Positions 1 through 6,014 of a DNA stretch of 9,292 bases are shown here, in pieces. The translations under genes and the position numbers were made by a program. The notes under the pieces are model-generated. The model made no database searches, had not been told where the DNA came from, and saw only the letters and a list, made by a program, of their open reading frames with translations. The stretch is from NCBI GenBank assembly GCA_025928215.1, contig JAICJW010000167.1, forward strand, positions 1 to 9,292, written 5' to 3'. Source of the stretch: Chloroflexia bacterium. Lineage in GTDB: Bacteria; Chloroflexota; Chloroflexia; Thermomicrobiales; JALYUS01. Every line of letters starts with the position of its first letter. Positions within the stretch are counted from its first letter, which is position 1.

Positions 1-887
1 CCGAGGATGACGAGCGACGCGAAGATGACGGTCAGCGCCATTACCGTCGGATAATCGCGGCGGAAGGCGGCCTGCACGGCGAGCCGCCCCATCCCCGGCC
101 ACGAAAAGACCGTCTCAAACAGCACCGCGCCGGAGAAGAAGCCCGCCAGCGACCCGCCGATAATCGTGATGATCGGCAACAGAGCATTGCGCACCATATG
201 ACGGAGGGTGACGGTACGCTCCCGTAGACCCTTCGCACGCGCCGTACGGACGTAATCCTGCGCGAGCACATCGAGCATCCCGGAGCGCGTGAAGCGGGCG
301 AAGAGAATCCAGAATCCCATTGCGGCGATGATCGCGGGCAGCAGGAGATGATGCAACCGCCCGAGAATGTCGCCGGACTGCCCCGGCTCCGCGATGCCGC
401 CGAGCGGGAAGATACCGTATGGCGCGGCGAAGACGAGAATCATCAGCCCGAGCCACCAGTGCGGGATCGCCTGCCCGACGACCGTAAAGATGCGGATCGC
501 TGTGTCAATCGGGCCGCCACGATGCAATGCCGCCTGAATGCCGAGCGGAATGCCGATCAGACCGATCAGAAAGGCGGCGAGCGAGAGTTCGAGCGTCGCG
601 GGCACCCGCTCCATCACCTTATCGAGCACCGGGCGGTTATCCTCGAAGGAGCGTCCGAAGTTCAGGCGCGCCACATTGCCAACCCACCGGAAATACTGCA
701 CGGGGATCGGCTGATCGAGGCCGAAGCTGTGCCGCAATTGCGTCTGGTATTCCGGTGTGATGTCCGGGCTTTCCAGGAGCGTCGCCGGGCCACCGGGCGC
801 AAGATGGACGATGACGAAAGTAATCAGCGTAACGCCGAGCAGGAGCAGGACCGATTGAATCAACCGCCGCACGAGAAAGCGTGCCAT
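1..887 (-). CDS. ABC transporter permease, DppB/OppB type, 3' end cut off by the window
   Basis: This is an inner-membrane permease subunit of a peptide/nickel-type ABC importer. The 295 visible residues start at an ATG (885-887) preceded by GGAGGGG a few bases upstream. The first membrane segment (about 7-30) is followed by the extracytoplasmic loop with FGLDQPIPVQYFRW (55-68), typical of the DppB class. Further membrane segments lie near 100-120, 133-157, 180-200 and 237-260. The cytoplasmic EAA loop that contacts the ATPase is at 211-241 (DYVRTARAKG...RHMVRNALLP), followed by FETVFSWPGMGRL (257-269). Family members are about 310-330 residues, so only some 20-35 residues are missing. It follows the binding-protein gene on the same strand after 89 bp, as in dpp/opp/app operons. 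A second permease and ATPases would be expected beyond base 1. Family assignment is firm; the substrate is unknown. Confidence 0.95.
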   Translation of the reverse strand, partial: MARFLVRRLIQSVLLLLGVTLITFVIVHLAPGGPATLLESPDITPEYQTQLRHSFGLDQPIPVQYFRWVGNVARLNFGRSFEDNRPVLDKVMERVPATLELSLAAFLIGLIGIPLGIQAALHRGGPIDTAIRIFTVVGQAIPHWWLGLMILVFAAPYGIFPLGGIAEPGQSGDILGRLHHLLLPAIIAAMGFWILFARFTRSGMLDVLAQDYVRTARAKGLRERTVTLRHMVRNALLPIITIIGGSLAGFFSGAVLFETVFSWPGMGRLAVQAAFRRDYPTVMALTVIFASLVIL

Positions 888-901
888 AGCCCCTCCGGGG
901 C

Positions 902-978
902 AGTAGTCGGTAGCCAGTAGTCAGTAGTCAGAAAGGATGCGATCCCCTCTGATTACTGACTACCGATTACTGACTACT
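902..978. repeat. imperfect palindrome built from AGTAGTC/AGTAATC units
   Basis: Two 30-base arms (902-931 and 949-978) are reverse complements at 25 of 30 positions, around a 17-base centre. Each arm is itself made of short direct repeats of the type AGTAGTC, AGTAATC or GGTAGTC. The right arm contains the stop codon of the binding-protein gene (977-979), and the element fills almost the whole gap before the permease gene. It could fold as an mRNA hairpin that tunes expression between the two genes, or be a dispersed palindromic element. No clear U-run follows it on the minus strand. Confidence 0.75.
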
Positions 979-2755
979 ATCCCTGAATCCACCACTCCCA
1001 GACATCATTGAGGCCGAGCGCTTTGCTCGCTCGGACACCCTGCACGCGCTTATTGATGACCTGATGGCCGAGTTCGTAATAGAGCCAGATCCATGGTGAT
1101 TCGTCGGTGAGCGTCCGGCTGATCTCCTGATAGATGACGGTGCGCTTCCCCCGGTCGAGTTCCTTCAACCCCTGCTCGTACAAATCCTGCACATGCGGGT
1201 TCTGGTAATCCGAGCGGTTGAAGGCGGGCCCGGCGTCCTTCTTGAACCAGATCGTATCCGGGTCAACGCCGGCGATGTAGGCATTGACGTACGCCGCCCA
1301 GTCGTACGGCCCTTCTTTGGTTTGCTTGAGGAGCGCGCCAAACTCAAGACCGCGTATTTCAACGTCCGCGCCAATCGCCTTCCACTGCTGCTGCGCGATC
1401 GTCGCCAGTTGCTCGCGCACCGGCGTCGTATTCGGCCCGAAAAGGACGAGCATCTTTAGCGGCTGGCCGTTCTTCTCGCGCACGCCGCTCGCGCCCGGCT
1501 TCCAGCCCGCCGTATCGAGCAACTGCTTTGCCTTCGCGAGATCGTACGGATAGGGGTTCGCGTTCGGATCGGCCGCCCAACTCGTCGGCAGGTACATCTG
1601 CGTCGCCCGCTTGCCGATCTGGTAGGTCAGTTTGTCTACGATGGCATTCTTGTCAATCGCGTAGTTGAGCGCCTGGCGGACGTTCTTGTCCTTCAGCGCC
1701 TCCATCCGGGTATTGAGACCGATGTAGGTGACGGCAAGGTTGGCGGCATCGGTCGGGTAGGCATTCAATTTCGGGTTTTTCGTCAGGTCGGGCCAGTTCT
1801 CCGGTTCGGGGCCGTATTGGTCCACCTCGCCGTTCACAATCGCCTGCGTGGCGACATTCGCGTTGCCGTAGATGCGAAAGGTGATCCGGTCTATATGCGG
1901 GCGACCGAGGAAGAATTTGTCGTTCGCGGCGAAGGTGGCGTTCTGATCCTTCTTCCACTCAACGAGCGTGTACGCACCCGGCACGACCGTTGGCTTGAAG
2001 ATGTTCGGGTTCGTGTTCGGGTCGCTCCAGTCAAGATTTTCCCAGACATGCTTCGGGAGGACGTATTGGAGCGCGTTCGCCACCTTCTCCTGGCTGATCG
2101 CCAGCACCGTCACCAGTTTCACTTCGAGCGTCTTCGCGTCAATATCCTTGACGCTGGCGATGTACGGCGTATACGAGCCGAGGTTCGGCCAGCCGTTCGC
2201 TTTGTCGCTCGCCTTCGACCATGTCCAGGCGTAGTCCGTCGCCGTAATCGGCGTGCCATCGCTGAATTGGAGGTTATCGCGCAGGGTGAAGGTCAGCGTC
2301 GTGTTGTCCGCGCTCTTCTGGACGGATGCGGCCGCATAGGGCTTCAGTTCGAGGGTATCCTTGTCGTAGCGCAGGAGGGGGAGGAGATACATCAGGTCAA
2401 TGTAGGCCCCGGAGGGAGTATCGGTAAATTTGTAGGGGTGGAGCGTCGTGCCTTCGGTCGTCGTGGCGACTTTCAATTCACCGCCATTGACCGGCGTGCC
2501 GGCACTCGCCGCGGTACTTGGCGCCGCGCCCGTTGCCGCGCCACCCGCCCTGGATGGCGCGGCAGTCGCACCGCTCGCCGCTGTCGCCCCCGCTGTCGGC
2601 GTTGACGCACTGGAACTACCGCAAGCGGCGAGAAATGCCGCGATTGCCGAGGTCGAGAGACCGAGCGCCGCGGCCCGGACGATAAATTGGCGGCGACTTA
2701 ACCGCCCCATCGTCAATGACCGCAGCAAGCGCTGGAGTTCCCCATCAGTGGACAT
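977..2755 (-). CDS. ABC transporter substrate-binding lipoprotein, SBP_bac_5 (peptide/nickel) family
   Basis: This is the extracytoplasmic solute-binding protein of a peptide-type ABC importer, 592 residues and within the family's usual range. The N-terminus carries a twin-arginine stretch (GRLSRRQFI, 17-25), a hydrophobic segment, and a lipobox ending FLAAC with Cys45. Export by Tat and lipid anchoring are therefore likely. A low-complexity linker rich in Ala, Thr, Ser and Gly (about 46-85) precedes the folded domain, which starts near NGGELKVAT. Family hallmarks include LTFTLRDNLQFSDGTPITATDYAWTW and the C-terminal segment with DESPWIWLYYE. I chose the ATG at 2753-2755 because GGGGGAG lies just upstream; ATGs 15 and 39 bases further upstream are in frame but would lengthen the signal region and lack such a site. 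The permease gene follows on the same strand. The ligand cannot be told from sequence. Confidence 0.95.
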   Translation of the reverse strand: MSTDGELQRLLRSLTMGRLSRRQFIVRAAALGLSTSAIAAFLAACGSSSASTPTAGATAASGATAAPSRAGGAATGAAPSTAASAGTPVNGGELKVATTTEGTTLHPYKFTDTPSGAYIDLMYLLPLLRYDKDTLELKPYAAASVQKSADNTTLTFTLRDNLQFSDGTPITATDYAWTWSKASDKANGWPNLGSYTPYIASVKDIDAKTLEVKLVTVLAISQEKVANALQYVLPKHVWENLDWSDPNTNPNIFKPTVVPGAYTLVEWKKDQNATFAANDKFFLGRPHIDRITFRIYGNANVATQAIVNGEVDQYGPEPENWPDLTKNPKLNAYPTDAANLAVTYIGLNTRMEALKDKNVRQALNYAIDKNAIVDKLTYQIGKRATQMYLPTSWAADPNANPYPYDLAKAKQLLDTAGWKPGASGVREKNGQPLKMLVLFGPNTTPVREQLATIAQQQWKAIGADVEIRGLEFGALLKQTKEGPYDWAAYVNAYIAGVDPDTIWFKKDAGPAFNRSDYQNPHVQDLYEQGLKELDRGKRTVIYQEISRTLTDESPWIWLYYELGHQVINKRVQGVRASKALGLNDVWEWWIQG

Positions 2756-2823
2756 GCCGCTCCCCCTCATGATCAGCGATTGAACGCCGCACACAACAAC
2801 GCGCGGATTCTCGTGTACTCGGC

Positions 2824-2852
2824 ACAGTAATCCGCACGTTCACAATCGTCAA
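2824..2852 (-). promoter_or_regulatory. weak candidate promoter for the binding-protein gene
   Basis: On the minus strand TTGACG (2852-2847) is followed after 17 bases by TACTGT (2829-2824), about 70 bases before the chosen start codon. The -35 box is good, but the -10 box matches TATAAT at only three positions and lacks the xATACT form seen at the other promoters in this window. Confidence 0.3.
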
Positions 2853-2886
2853 GCGACGTAACTGAGATCCGTGCATAACACGGTTT

Positions 2887-2951
2887 TTCCGGTGGTGGCG
2901 GGCGTTAGCTTGCCCATTGCCGCGGCAGGCTAACGCCCGCCACCACCGGAA
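2887..2951. repeat. long near-perfect palindrome between guaB and the binding-protein gene
   Basis: The arms 2887-2914 and 2924-2951 pair at 27 of 28 positions; the exception, t2910 with g2928, is a G-U wobble in RNA. The centre is nine bases. The outermost 23 bp (2887-2909 with 2929-2951) are perfect. It lies 30 bp past the guaB stop codon. The run of T lies before the left arm on the plus strand, so in the guaB transcript the hairpin is followed by A-rich sequence. This is not a textbook intrinsic terminator. It may stabilise the guaB 3' end or be a REP/MITE-like unit. Confidence 0.85.
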
Positions 2952-2980
2952 TTCTTGCTTGCTGTTCGCTGCCTGCTCTC

Positions 2981-4510
2981 TTACGACGACGCGCGATAGT
3001 TCGGCGCTTCCTTGGTGATGGCGATGCTGTGCGGATGGCTCTCGCGCAATCCGGCGCTCGTAATGCGGTTGAAGTGCGTATCGCGCTGCATCGCACGGAT
3101 GTCCGCCGCACCGGCGTAGCCCATCGCGGAGCGCAGGCCGCCGATTAACTGATAGACGAGCGGGCCGAGCGCGCCCTTATAGGCGACGCGCCCCTCGATC
3201 CCCTCCGGCACGTATTTATTGACATTGCCGGAGACGCCCTCCTGGAAATAGCGGTCGGAGGAGAAGCGTTCCTTCATCGCGCCGAGCGACCCCATGCCCC
3301 GGTACTCCTTGAACCGCTCGCCCTGGTAGAGAACGACATCGCCGGGCGATTCATCCAGCCCCGCGAAAAGGGAACCGAGCATGACGGTGTCCGCCCCCGC
3401 GACAATCGCTTTCGCGAGGTCGCCGCTGTACTGGACACCACCATCGGCGATCACCGGAATGTCGTACGCCGCTGCCGCGCGCGCGCAATTCCAGATCGCG
3501 GTGATCTGCGGCACGCCGGTACCCGCGACGATGCGTGTCGTGCAAATACTGCCCGGCCCGATGCCAACCTTGATGCCGTCCGCGCCCGCCTCGATCAGCG
3601 CCTCCGCCGCGCCCGCCGTGGCGATGTTCCCGGCGATCACCGGCACGTCCCATGTCTGCTTGATGCGCTGGATGATCCGCAGAATGTCCCGATGATGCCC
3701 GTGCGAGGTATCAACAAAAATCGCGTCAATTTCTTTCGCGACGAGCGCTTCGGCGCGCTCCATCGCACTGTCGCCCGTCCCGACTGCCGCCCCAACGCGC
3801 AAGCGCCCTTTGCTGTCCTTCGAGGCGTTCGGGAACTGGATGCGTTTCTGAATATCCTTGACCGTAATCAGGCCCTTGAGGCGATAGTGCTCGTCCACGA
3901 CCGGCAATTTTTCGATCTTGTTATGATAGAGGATCGCCTTCGCCTCTTCGAGCGTCGTGCCGACCGGGACAGTGACGAGATTCTCCTTCGTCATCCGCTC
4001 GCGGATCGGCTGGTCCACATTCTCCTCGAACCGCAGGTCGCGGTTGGTGAGGATACCGACCAGTTTGCCCCGCTCGTCGGTAATCGGCACGCCGGAGATG
4101 TGATACCGCTCCATCATCGCCTGCGCATCCCGCACGCGGTCATCTGGACCGAGCGTGACGGGTTCGACGATCATGCCGGACTCGCTGCGTTTGACTTTAT
4201 CCACCTCGTCCACCTGCGCGTCAATCGGCAGGTTGCGATGAACGACGCCGATACCGCCCTCCCGCGCGAGGGCAATGGCGAGGCGCGCCTCGGTGACGGT
4301 GTCCATCGCGGCGGAGATGAGCGGGATGGAGAGGGTAATATCGCGGGTCAGGCGCGTCGTGGTGCTGACGTCCTTCGGCAGCACTTCCGAGGCGGCCGGC
4401 TCGATCAGAACATCATCGAATGTCAACGCTTCGGGGCCGAATTTGGCGGCGAATGCCGCGTCGGATGAGGACGGATCGGGGCTGCTCAGGTACTTCTCGA
4501 CCGTCTGCAT
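2981..4510 (-). CDS. guaB: IMP dehydrogenase
   Basis: This cytoplasmic enzyme oxidises IMP to XMP with NAD+, the committed step of GMP synthesis. The 509 residues are slightly longer than the usual 485-490 because of about 20 extra N-terminal residues rich in Ser, Asp and Ala. The catalytic (beta/alpha)8 domain begins at ALTFDDVLIEP (28-38) and is interrupted by a CBS pair at about 113-228. The catalytic loop GPGSICTTR places the active-site Cys at 323. IADGGVQYSGD (354-364) holds the phosphate-binding and substrate Asp region, KEYRGMGSLGAM (401-412) is present, and the mobile flap has the Arg420-Tyr421 pair. All key residues are there, so it should be active. The ATG at 4508-4510 is preceded by AAGGAGG with 10 bases between. 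The gene has its own promoter in the spacer behind tRNA-Val, with no terminator between, so read-through from the tRNA operon is also possible. Confidence 0.98.
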   Translation of the reverse strand: MQTVEKYLSSPDPSSSDAAFAAKFGPEALTFDDVLIEPAASEVLPKDVSTTTRLTRDITLSIPLISAAMDTVTEARLAIALAREGGIGVVHRNLPIDAQVDEVDKVKRSESGMIVEPVTLGPDDRVRDAQAMMERYHISGVPITDERGKLVGILTNRDLRFEENVDQPIRERMTKENLVTVPVGTTLEEAKAILYHNKIEKLPVVDEHYRLKGLITVKDIQKRIQFPNASKDSKGRLRVGAAVGTGDSAMERAEALVAKEIDAIFVDTSHGHHRDILRIIQRIKQTWDVPVIAGNIATAGAAEALIEAGADGIKVGIGPGSICTTRIVAGTGVPQITAIWNCARAAAAYDIPVIADGGVQYSGDLAKAIVAGADTVMLGSLFAGLDESPGDVVLYQGERFKEYRGMGSLGAMKERFSSDRYFQEGVSGNVNKYVPEGIEGRVAYKGALGPLVYQLIGGLRSAMGYAGAADIRAMQRDTHFNRITSAGLRESHPHSIAITKEAPNYRASS

Positions 4511-4540
4511 CGGGCGCTCGCCTCCTTAGAGATACGGAGA

Positions 4541-4568
4541 ACGGACAGCGGCGCATCGCACTGTCCGT
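4541..4568 (-). promoter_or_regulatory. stem-loop at the 5' end of the guaB leader
   Basis: An 8-bp perfect inverted repeat (ACGGACAG at 4541-4548, CTGTCCGT at 4561-4568, 12-base loop) lies between the guaB promoter and its ribosome binding site. From the promoter position, transcription should start near 4572, so the RNA would begin almost directly with this hairpin. It could protect the 5' end or act as an operator or attenuator. It is too short for a purine riboswitch and I see no such conserved core. Confidence 0.5.
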
Positions 4569-4578
4569 ACGATGTTCA

Positions 4579-4607
4579 AGTATCGCACGGGAAGGAGTGC
4601 CGGTCAA
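4579..4607 (-). promoter_or_regulatory. sigma-70 type promoter of guaB
   Basis: On the minus strand TTGACC (4607-4602) is followed after exactly 17 bases by GATACT (4584-4579). Boxes match consensus at 5 and 4 positions. It starts only 13 bases after the CCA end of tRNA-Val and leaves a leader of about 60 nt before guaB. Confidence 0.75.
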
Positions 4608-4620
4608 TGGCGAGCGCGCA

Positions 4621-4697
4621 TGGTGGGCGATGCAGGGTTCGAACCTGCGACATCCACGGTGTAAACGTGGCGCTCTGACCAGCTGAGCTAATCGCCC
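4621..4697 (-). tRNA. tRNA-Val (anticodon TAC)
   Basis: The minus strand folds as a full cloverleaf: acceptor GGGCGAT with ATCGCCC, D-arm AGCTCAGCTGGTCAGAGC, anticodon stem CCACG/CGTGG with loop TTTACAC (anticodon at 4663-4661), T-arm GCAGGTTCGAACCCTGC, discriminator A and an encoded CCA (4623-4621). It is the second gene of an operon behind tRNA-Leu. Confidence 0.98.
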
Positions 4698-4722
4698 TGG
4701 AGGGGGGCACAAAGAAAAGAGG

Positions 4723-4810
4723 TGGTGCGCGAGAAGGGACTTGAACCCTTACCCCGTAAACCGGGACCAGGCCCTCAACCTGGCGCGTCTGCCTATTCCG
4801 CCACCCGCGC
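4723..4810 (-). tRNA. tRNA-Leu (anticodon GAG)
   Basis: The minus strand gives a class II tRNA: acceptor GCGCGGG with CTCGCGC (one G-T pair), the Leu-type start TGGCGGAAT, anticodon stem CCAGG/CCTGG with loop TTGAGGG (anticodon at 4776-4774), a long variable arm, T-arm AAGGGTTCAAGTCCCTT, discriminator A and encoded CCA (4725-4723). It is first in the Leu-Val operon, 25 bp before tRNA-Val. Confidence 0.98.
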
Positions 4811-4826
4811 ACGAGGGTGCGGAAAG

Positions 4827-4855
4827 AGTATGCACGGGCACCGACACAATGTCAA
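4827..4855 (-). promoter_or_regulatory. promoter of the tRNA-Leu/tRNA-Val operon
   Basis: On the minus strand TTGACA (4855-4850) is a perfect -35 box, followed after 17 bases by CATACT (4832-4827). Transcription should start near 4820, about 10 bases before the mature tRNA-Leu 5' end. Confidence 0.85.
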
Positions 4856-4905
4856 TACTGGTTTTCCGTGTCGGCTGGGCGTGACGGAGCAACGAAGCGC
4901 CCCGC

Positions 4906-4935
4906 TTGACCATTCGACGGCTCTCACCGTATACT
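4906..4935 (+). promoter_or_regulatory. promoter of the Thr-Tyr-Thr tRNA operon
   Basis: TTGACC (4906-4911) and TATACT (4930-4935) are separated by 18 bases and each match consensus at 5 of 6 positions. It stands back to back with the tRNA-Leu promoter, with 50 bases between the two -35 boxes, and predicts a start near 4942, about 30 nt before tRNA-Thr. Confidence 0.85.
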
Positions 4936-4970
4936 CTGCTCTGCGGCGGGAACGCCAACGGGCGGGACGC

Positions 4971-5045
4971 GCCGACGTAGCTCAATGGCAGAGCAACGGT
5001 TTTGTAAACCGTCGGTTGCCGGTTCAAGTCCGGCCGTCGGCTCCA
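4971..5045 (+). tRNA. tRNA-Thr (anticodon TGT)
   Basis: Acceptor GCCGACG pairs with CGTCGGC; the D-arm is GCTCAATGGCAGAGC; anticodon stem ACGGT/ACCGT encloses TTTGTAA with anticodon 5003-5005; the T-arm is GCCGGTTCAAGTCCGGC. The discriminator is T and CCA is encoded at 5043-5045. It is the first gene of a three-tRNA operon. Confidence 0.98.
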
Positions 5046-5061
5046 ATGCACGAGAGACAAT

Positions 5062-5145
5062 GGGCAGGTACCAGAGCGGCCAAATGGGACTGGCTGTAAA
5101 CCAGTTGGGAAACCTACGGGGGTTCGAATCCCTCCCTGCCCACCA
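5062..5145 (+). tRNA. tRNA-Tyr (anticodon GTA)
   Basis: Class II tRNA with acceptor GGGCAGG/CCTGCCC, anticodon stem ACTGG/CCAGT around CTGTAAA (anticodon 5096-5098), a long variable arm (TGGGAAACCTACG region), T-arm GGGGGTTCGAATCCCTC, discriminator A and encoded CCA. It starts 17 bp after tRNA-Thr(TGT). Confidence 0.98.
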
Positions 5146-5154
5146 AGTACACCG

Positions 5155-5230
<76 letters not shown>

Positions 5231-5256
5231 TCCCTTCTCCCACAAGTGAAAGCGGC

Positions 5257-5442
5257 TCACGCAAGAAGATAAGAATGGGAGGGTCTTGTCATCGCCCTCC
5301 CATTCTTGCGCCGTTCTGCTCGTTTGGCCTGCACCTGCTGGATCGTGAAGACCGATCGCCCAGTCTGTCTCGGCTTGTATCGCAAGGAATACTTGCGATC
5401 TTGCGCCTCAGCCTTGCGCGCCATGCGCGCCTCTGCGTTCAT
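5257..5442 (-). CDS. small basic protein of unknown function (61 aa), uncertain
   Basis: I do not recognise this ORF. It encodes 61 residues, strongly basic in the middle (ARMARKAEAQDRKYS, then QAKRAERRKNGRA), with no membrane segment, Cys pair or signal peptide. The ATG at 5440-5442 is preceded by AGGGAGG with four bases between, a strong ribosome binding site and the main argument for it being real. An in-frame start 17 codons upstream lacks such a site. Against it: I see no promoter upstream on that strand, the ORF is isolated, and its last 17 or so codons cover the 13-bp hairpin at 5271-5307, with the stop codon beyond the hairpin. A minus-strand transcript ending at that hairpin would have no stop codon. 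A chance ORF remains possible. Confidence 0.4.
   Translation of the reverse strand: MNAEARMARKAEAQDRKYSLRYKPRQTGRSVFTIQQVQAKRAERRKNGRAMTRPSHSYLLA
5271..5307. terminator. perfect 13-bp hairpin after the tRNA operon
   Basis: AAGAATGGGAGGG (5271-5283) and CCCTCCCATTCTT (5295-5307) are exact reverse complements with an 11-base loop, 40 bp past the last tRNA. It is the most likely 3' end of the plus-strand tRNA transcript, although only scattered T follows the right arm. Read on the minus strand the stem is followed by ATCTTCTTG, a somewhat better U-rich tail, so it may work in both directions. Confidence 0.6.
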
Positions 5443-5616
5443 GTGACCTCCCTGTTGGTCTGCGGCGATTCCAGCCGACTCAGCATCACCCATTGAGAGA
5501 AACGCACAGGAGGCTCAAAATCTTCCCTGCTACCAGGTTCCGGCATACGCGACGGCCAAACATGATCCATCGAGAGAAAATCCGCGATGCTCGCCCTGGA
5601 TTACTGCTGGCATTCC
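5443..5616. other. gene-poor stretch with no recognised feature
   Basis: I find no gene I can support here. Two copies of a 13-base word, CCATTGAGAGAAA (5490-5502) and CCATCGAGAGAAA (5567-5579), differ at one base and lie 77 bp apart. A 32-codon ORF (5562-5660) has no ribosome binding site and runs through the promoter at 5617-5645, so I do not call it. Confidence 0.5.
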
Positions 5617-5645
5617 TTGTACCCTCCTCATGCCCCACATATACT
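5617..5645 (+). promoter_or_regulatory. candidate promoter upstream of the broken gene and acyltransferase operon
   Basis: TTGTAC (5617-5622) and TATACT (5640-5645) are separated by 17 bases. The -10 box matches 5 of 6 positions and is identical to that of the plus-strand tRNA promoter; the -35 box is weaker. Transcription would start near 5652, just before the frameshifted gene, and could continue into the acyltransferase gene since no terminator is seen between. Confidence 0.5.
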
Positions 5646-5674
5646 GACTGCGACGTCTGACCGTTCCATTGAGG

Positions 5675-5960
5675 GTGCGTGCCTTGACCGCCTGCGATCT
5701 ACTTATGCTCGAACGCTTCCGCCAAGCCGTGGAGATCTATACCGATTCACCGCCCATGCTGCTGCCGCTCCTCAACACACTTCGGCCCGCCGGGGACGAT
5801 CAAACTCTTTACTTACATGCCGTGGCGGCAATCGGCGGGTGACTTCGTGACGGCGGGGTTGCGGGATGTGCTCCTCTCACTCCTCGAACGCGTCGGCATG
5901 CCCGATGCCGCGACCAGGCTTGCAGACACGTGGCAGCGAATCGCGTCCGAGTCCGAGTAG
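5675..5960 (+). pseudogene. frameshifted small gene of unknown function
   Basis: Two overlapping frames with protein-like composition fit together as one gene. The first (GTG at 5675, or ATG at 5705, to TGA at 5840-5842) encodes a helical stretch including MLERFRQAVEIYTDSPP and DDQTLYLHAVAAIGG. The second frame, one base over, continues with GDFVTAGLRDVLLSLLERV and DAATRLADTWQRIASESE and stops at 5958-5960. Removing one G from the GGG at 5837-5839 joins them into a protein of about 84 residues from the ATG or 94 from the GTG. It is probably all-helical and soluble. I do not recognise the family. A sequencing or assembly error in the G run, true decay, or two overlapping small ORFs are all possible. 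No clear ribosome binding site precedes either start. Confidence 0.5.
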
Positions 5961-6014
5961 CGTTATGCCCTCATTGCGCCTCTCACACTGAAGGGGAATA
6001 GCTTCTTTCCATTG

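Noticed and set aside
348..920. 190-codon plus-strand ORF
   Set aside because: It is antisense to the ABC permease with its clear EAA loop; the composition is typical of a shadow frame.
1817..2605. 262-codon plus-strand ORF
   Set aside because: It lies wholly antisense to the well-supported substrate-binding protein; its Arg/Val-rich composition is the usual shadow in GC-rich DNA.
3692..4468. 258-codon plus-strand ORF
   Set aside because: It is antisense to guaB, whose motifs are complete; no recognisable domain or ribosome binding site.
4511..4572. Purine riboswitch in the guaB leader
   Set aside because: The leader is only about 60 nt with one short stem-loop; no three-way junction or conserved purine-aptamer core is visible.
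5490..5579. Two near-identical 13-base words as a possible CRISPR or regulatory repeat
   Set aside because: Only two copies, too short for CRISPR, and no symmetric or neighbouring elements support a regulatory role.
5562..5660. 32-codon plus-strand ORF, perhaps a leader peptide
   Set aside because: No ribosome binding site, and it spans the candidate promoter, so it would not be on the main transcript.
5587..5850. 87-codon plus-strand ORF
   Set aside because: Its composition is poor, it has no ribosome binding site, and it overlaps the more convincing two-frame broken gene and the promoter.
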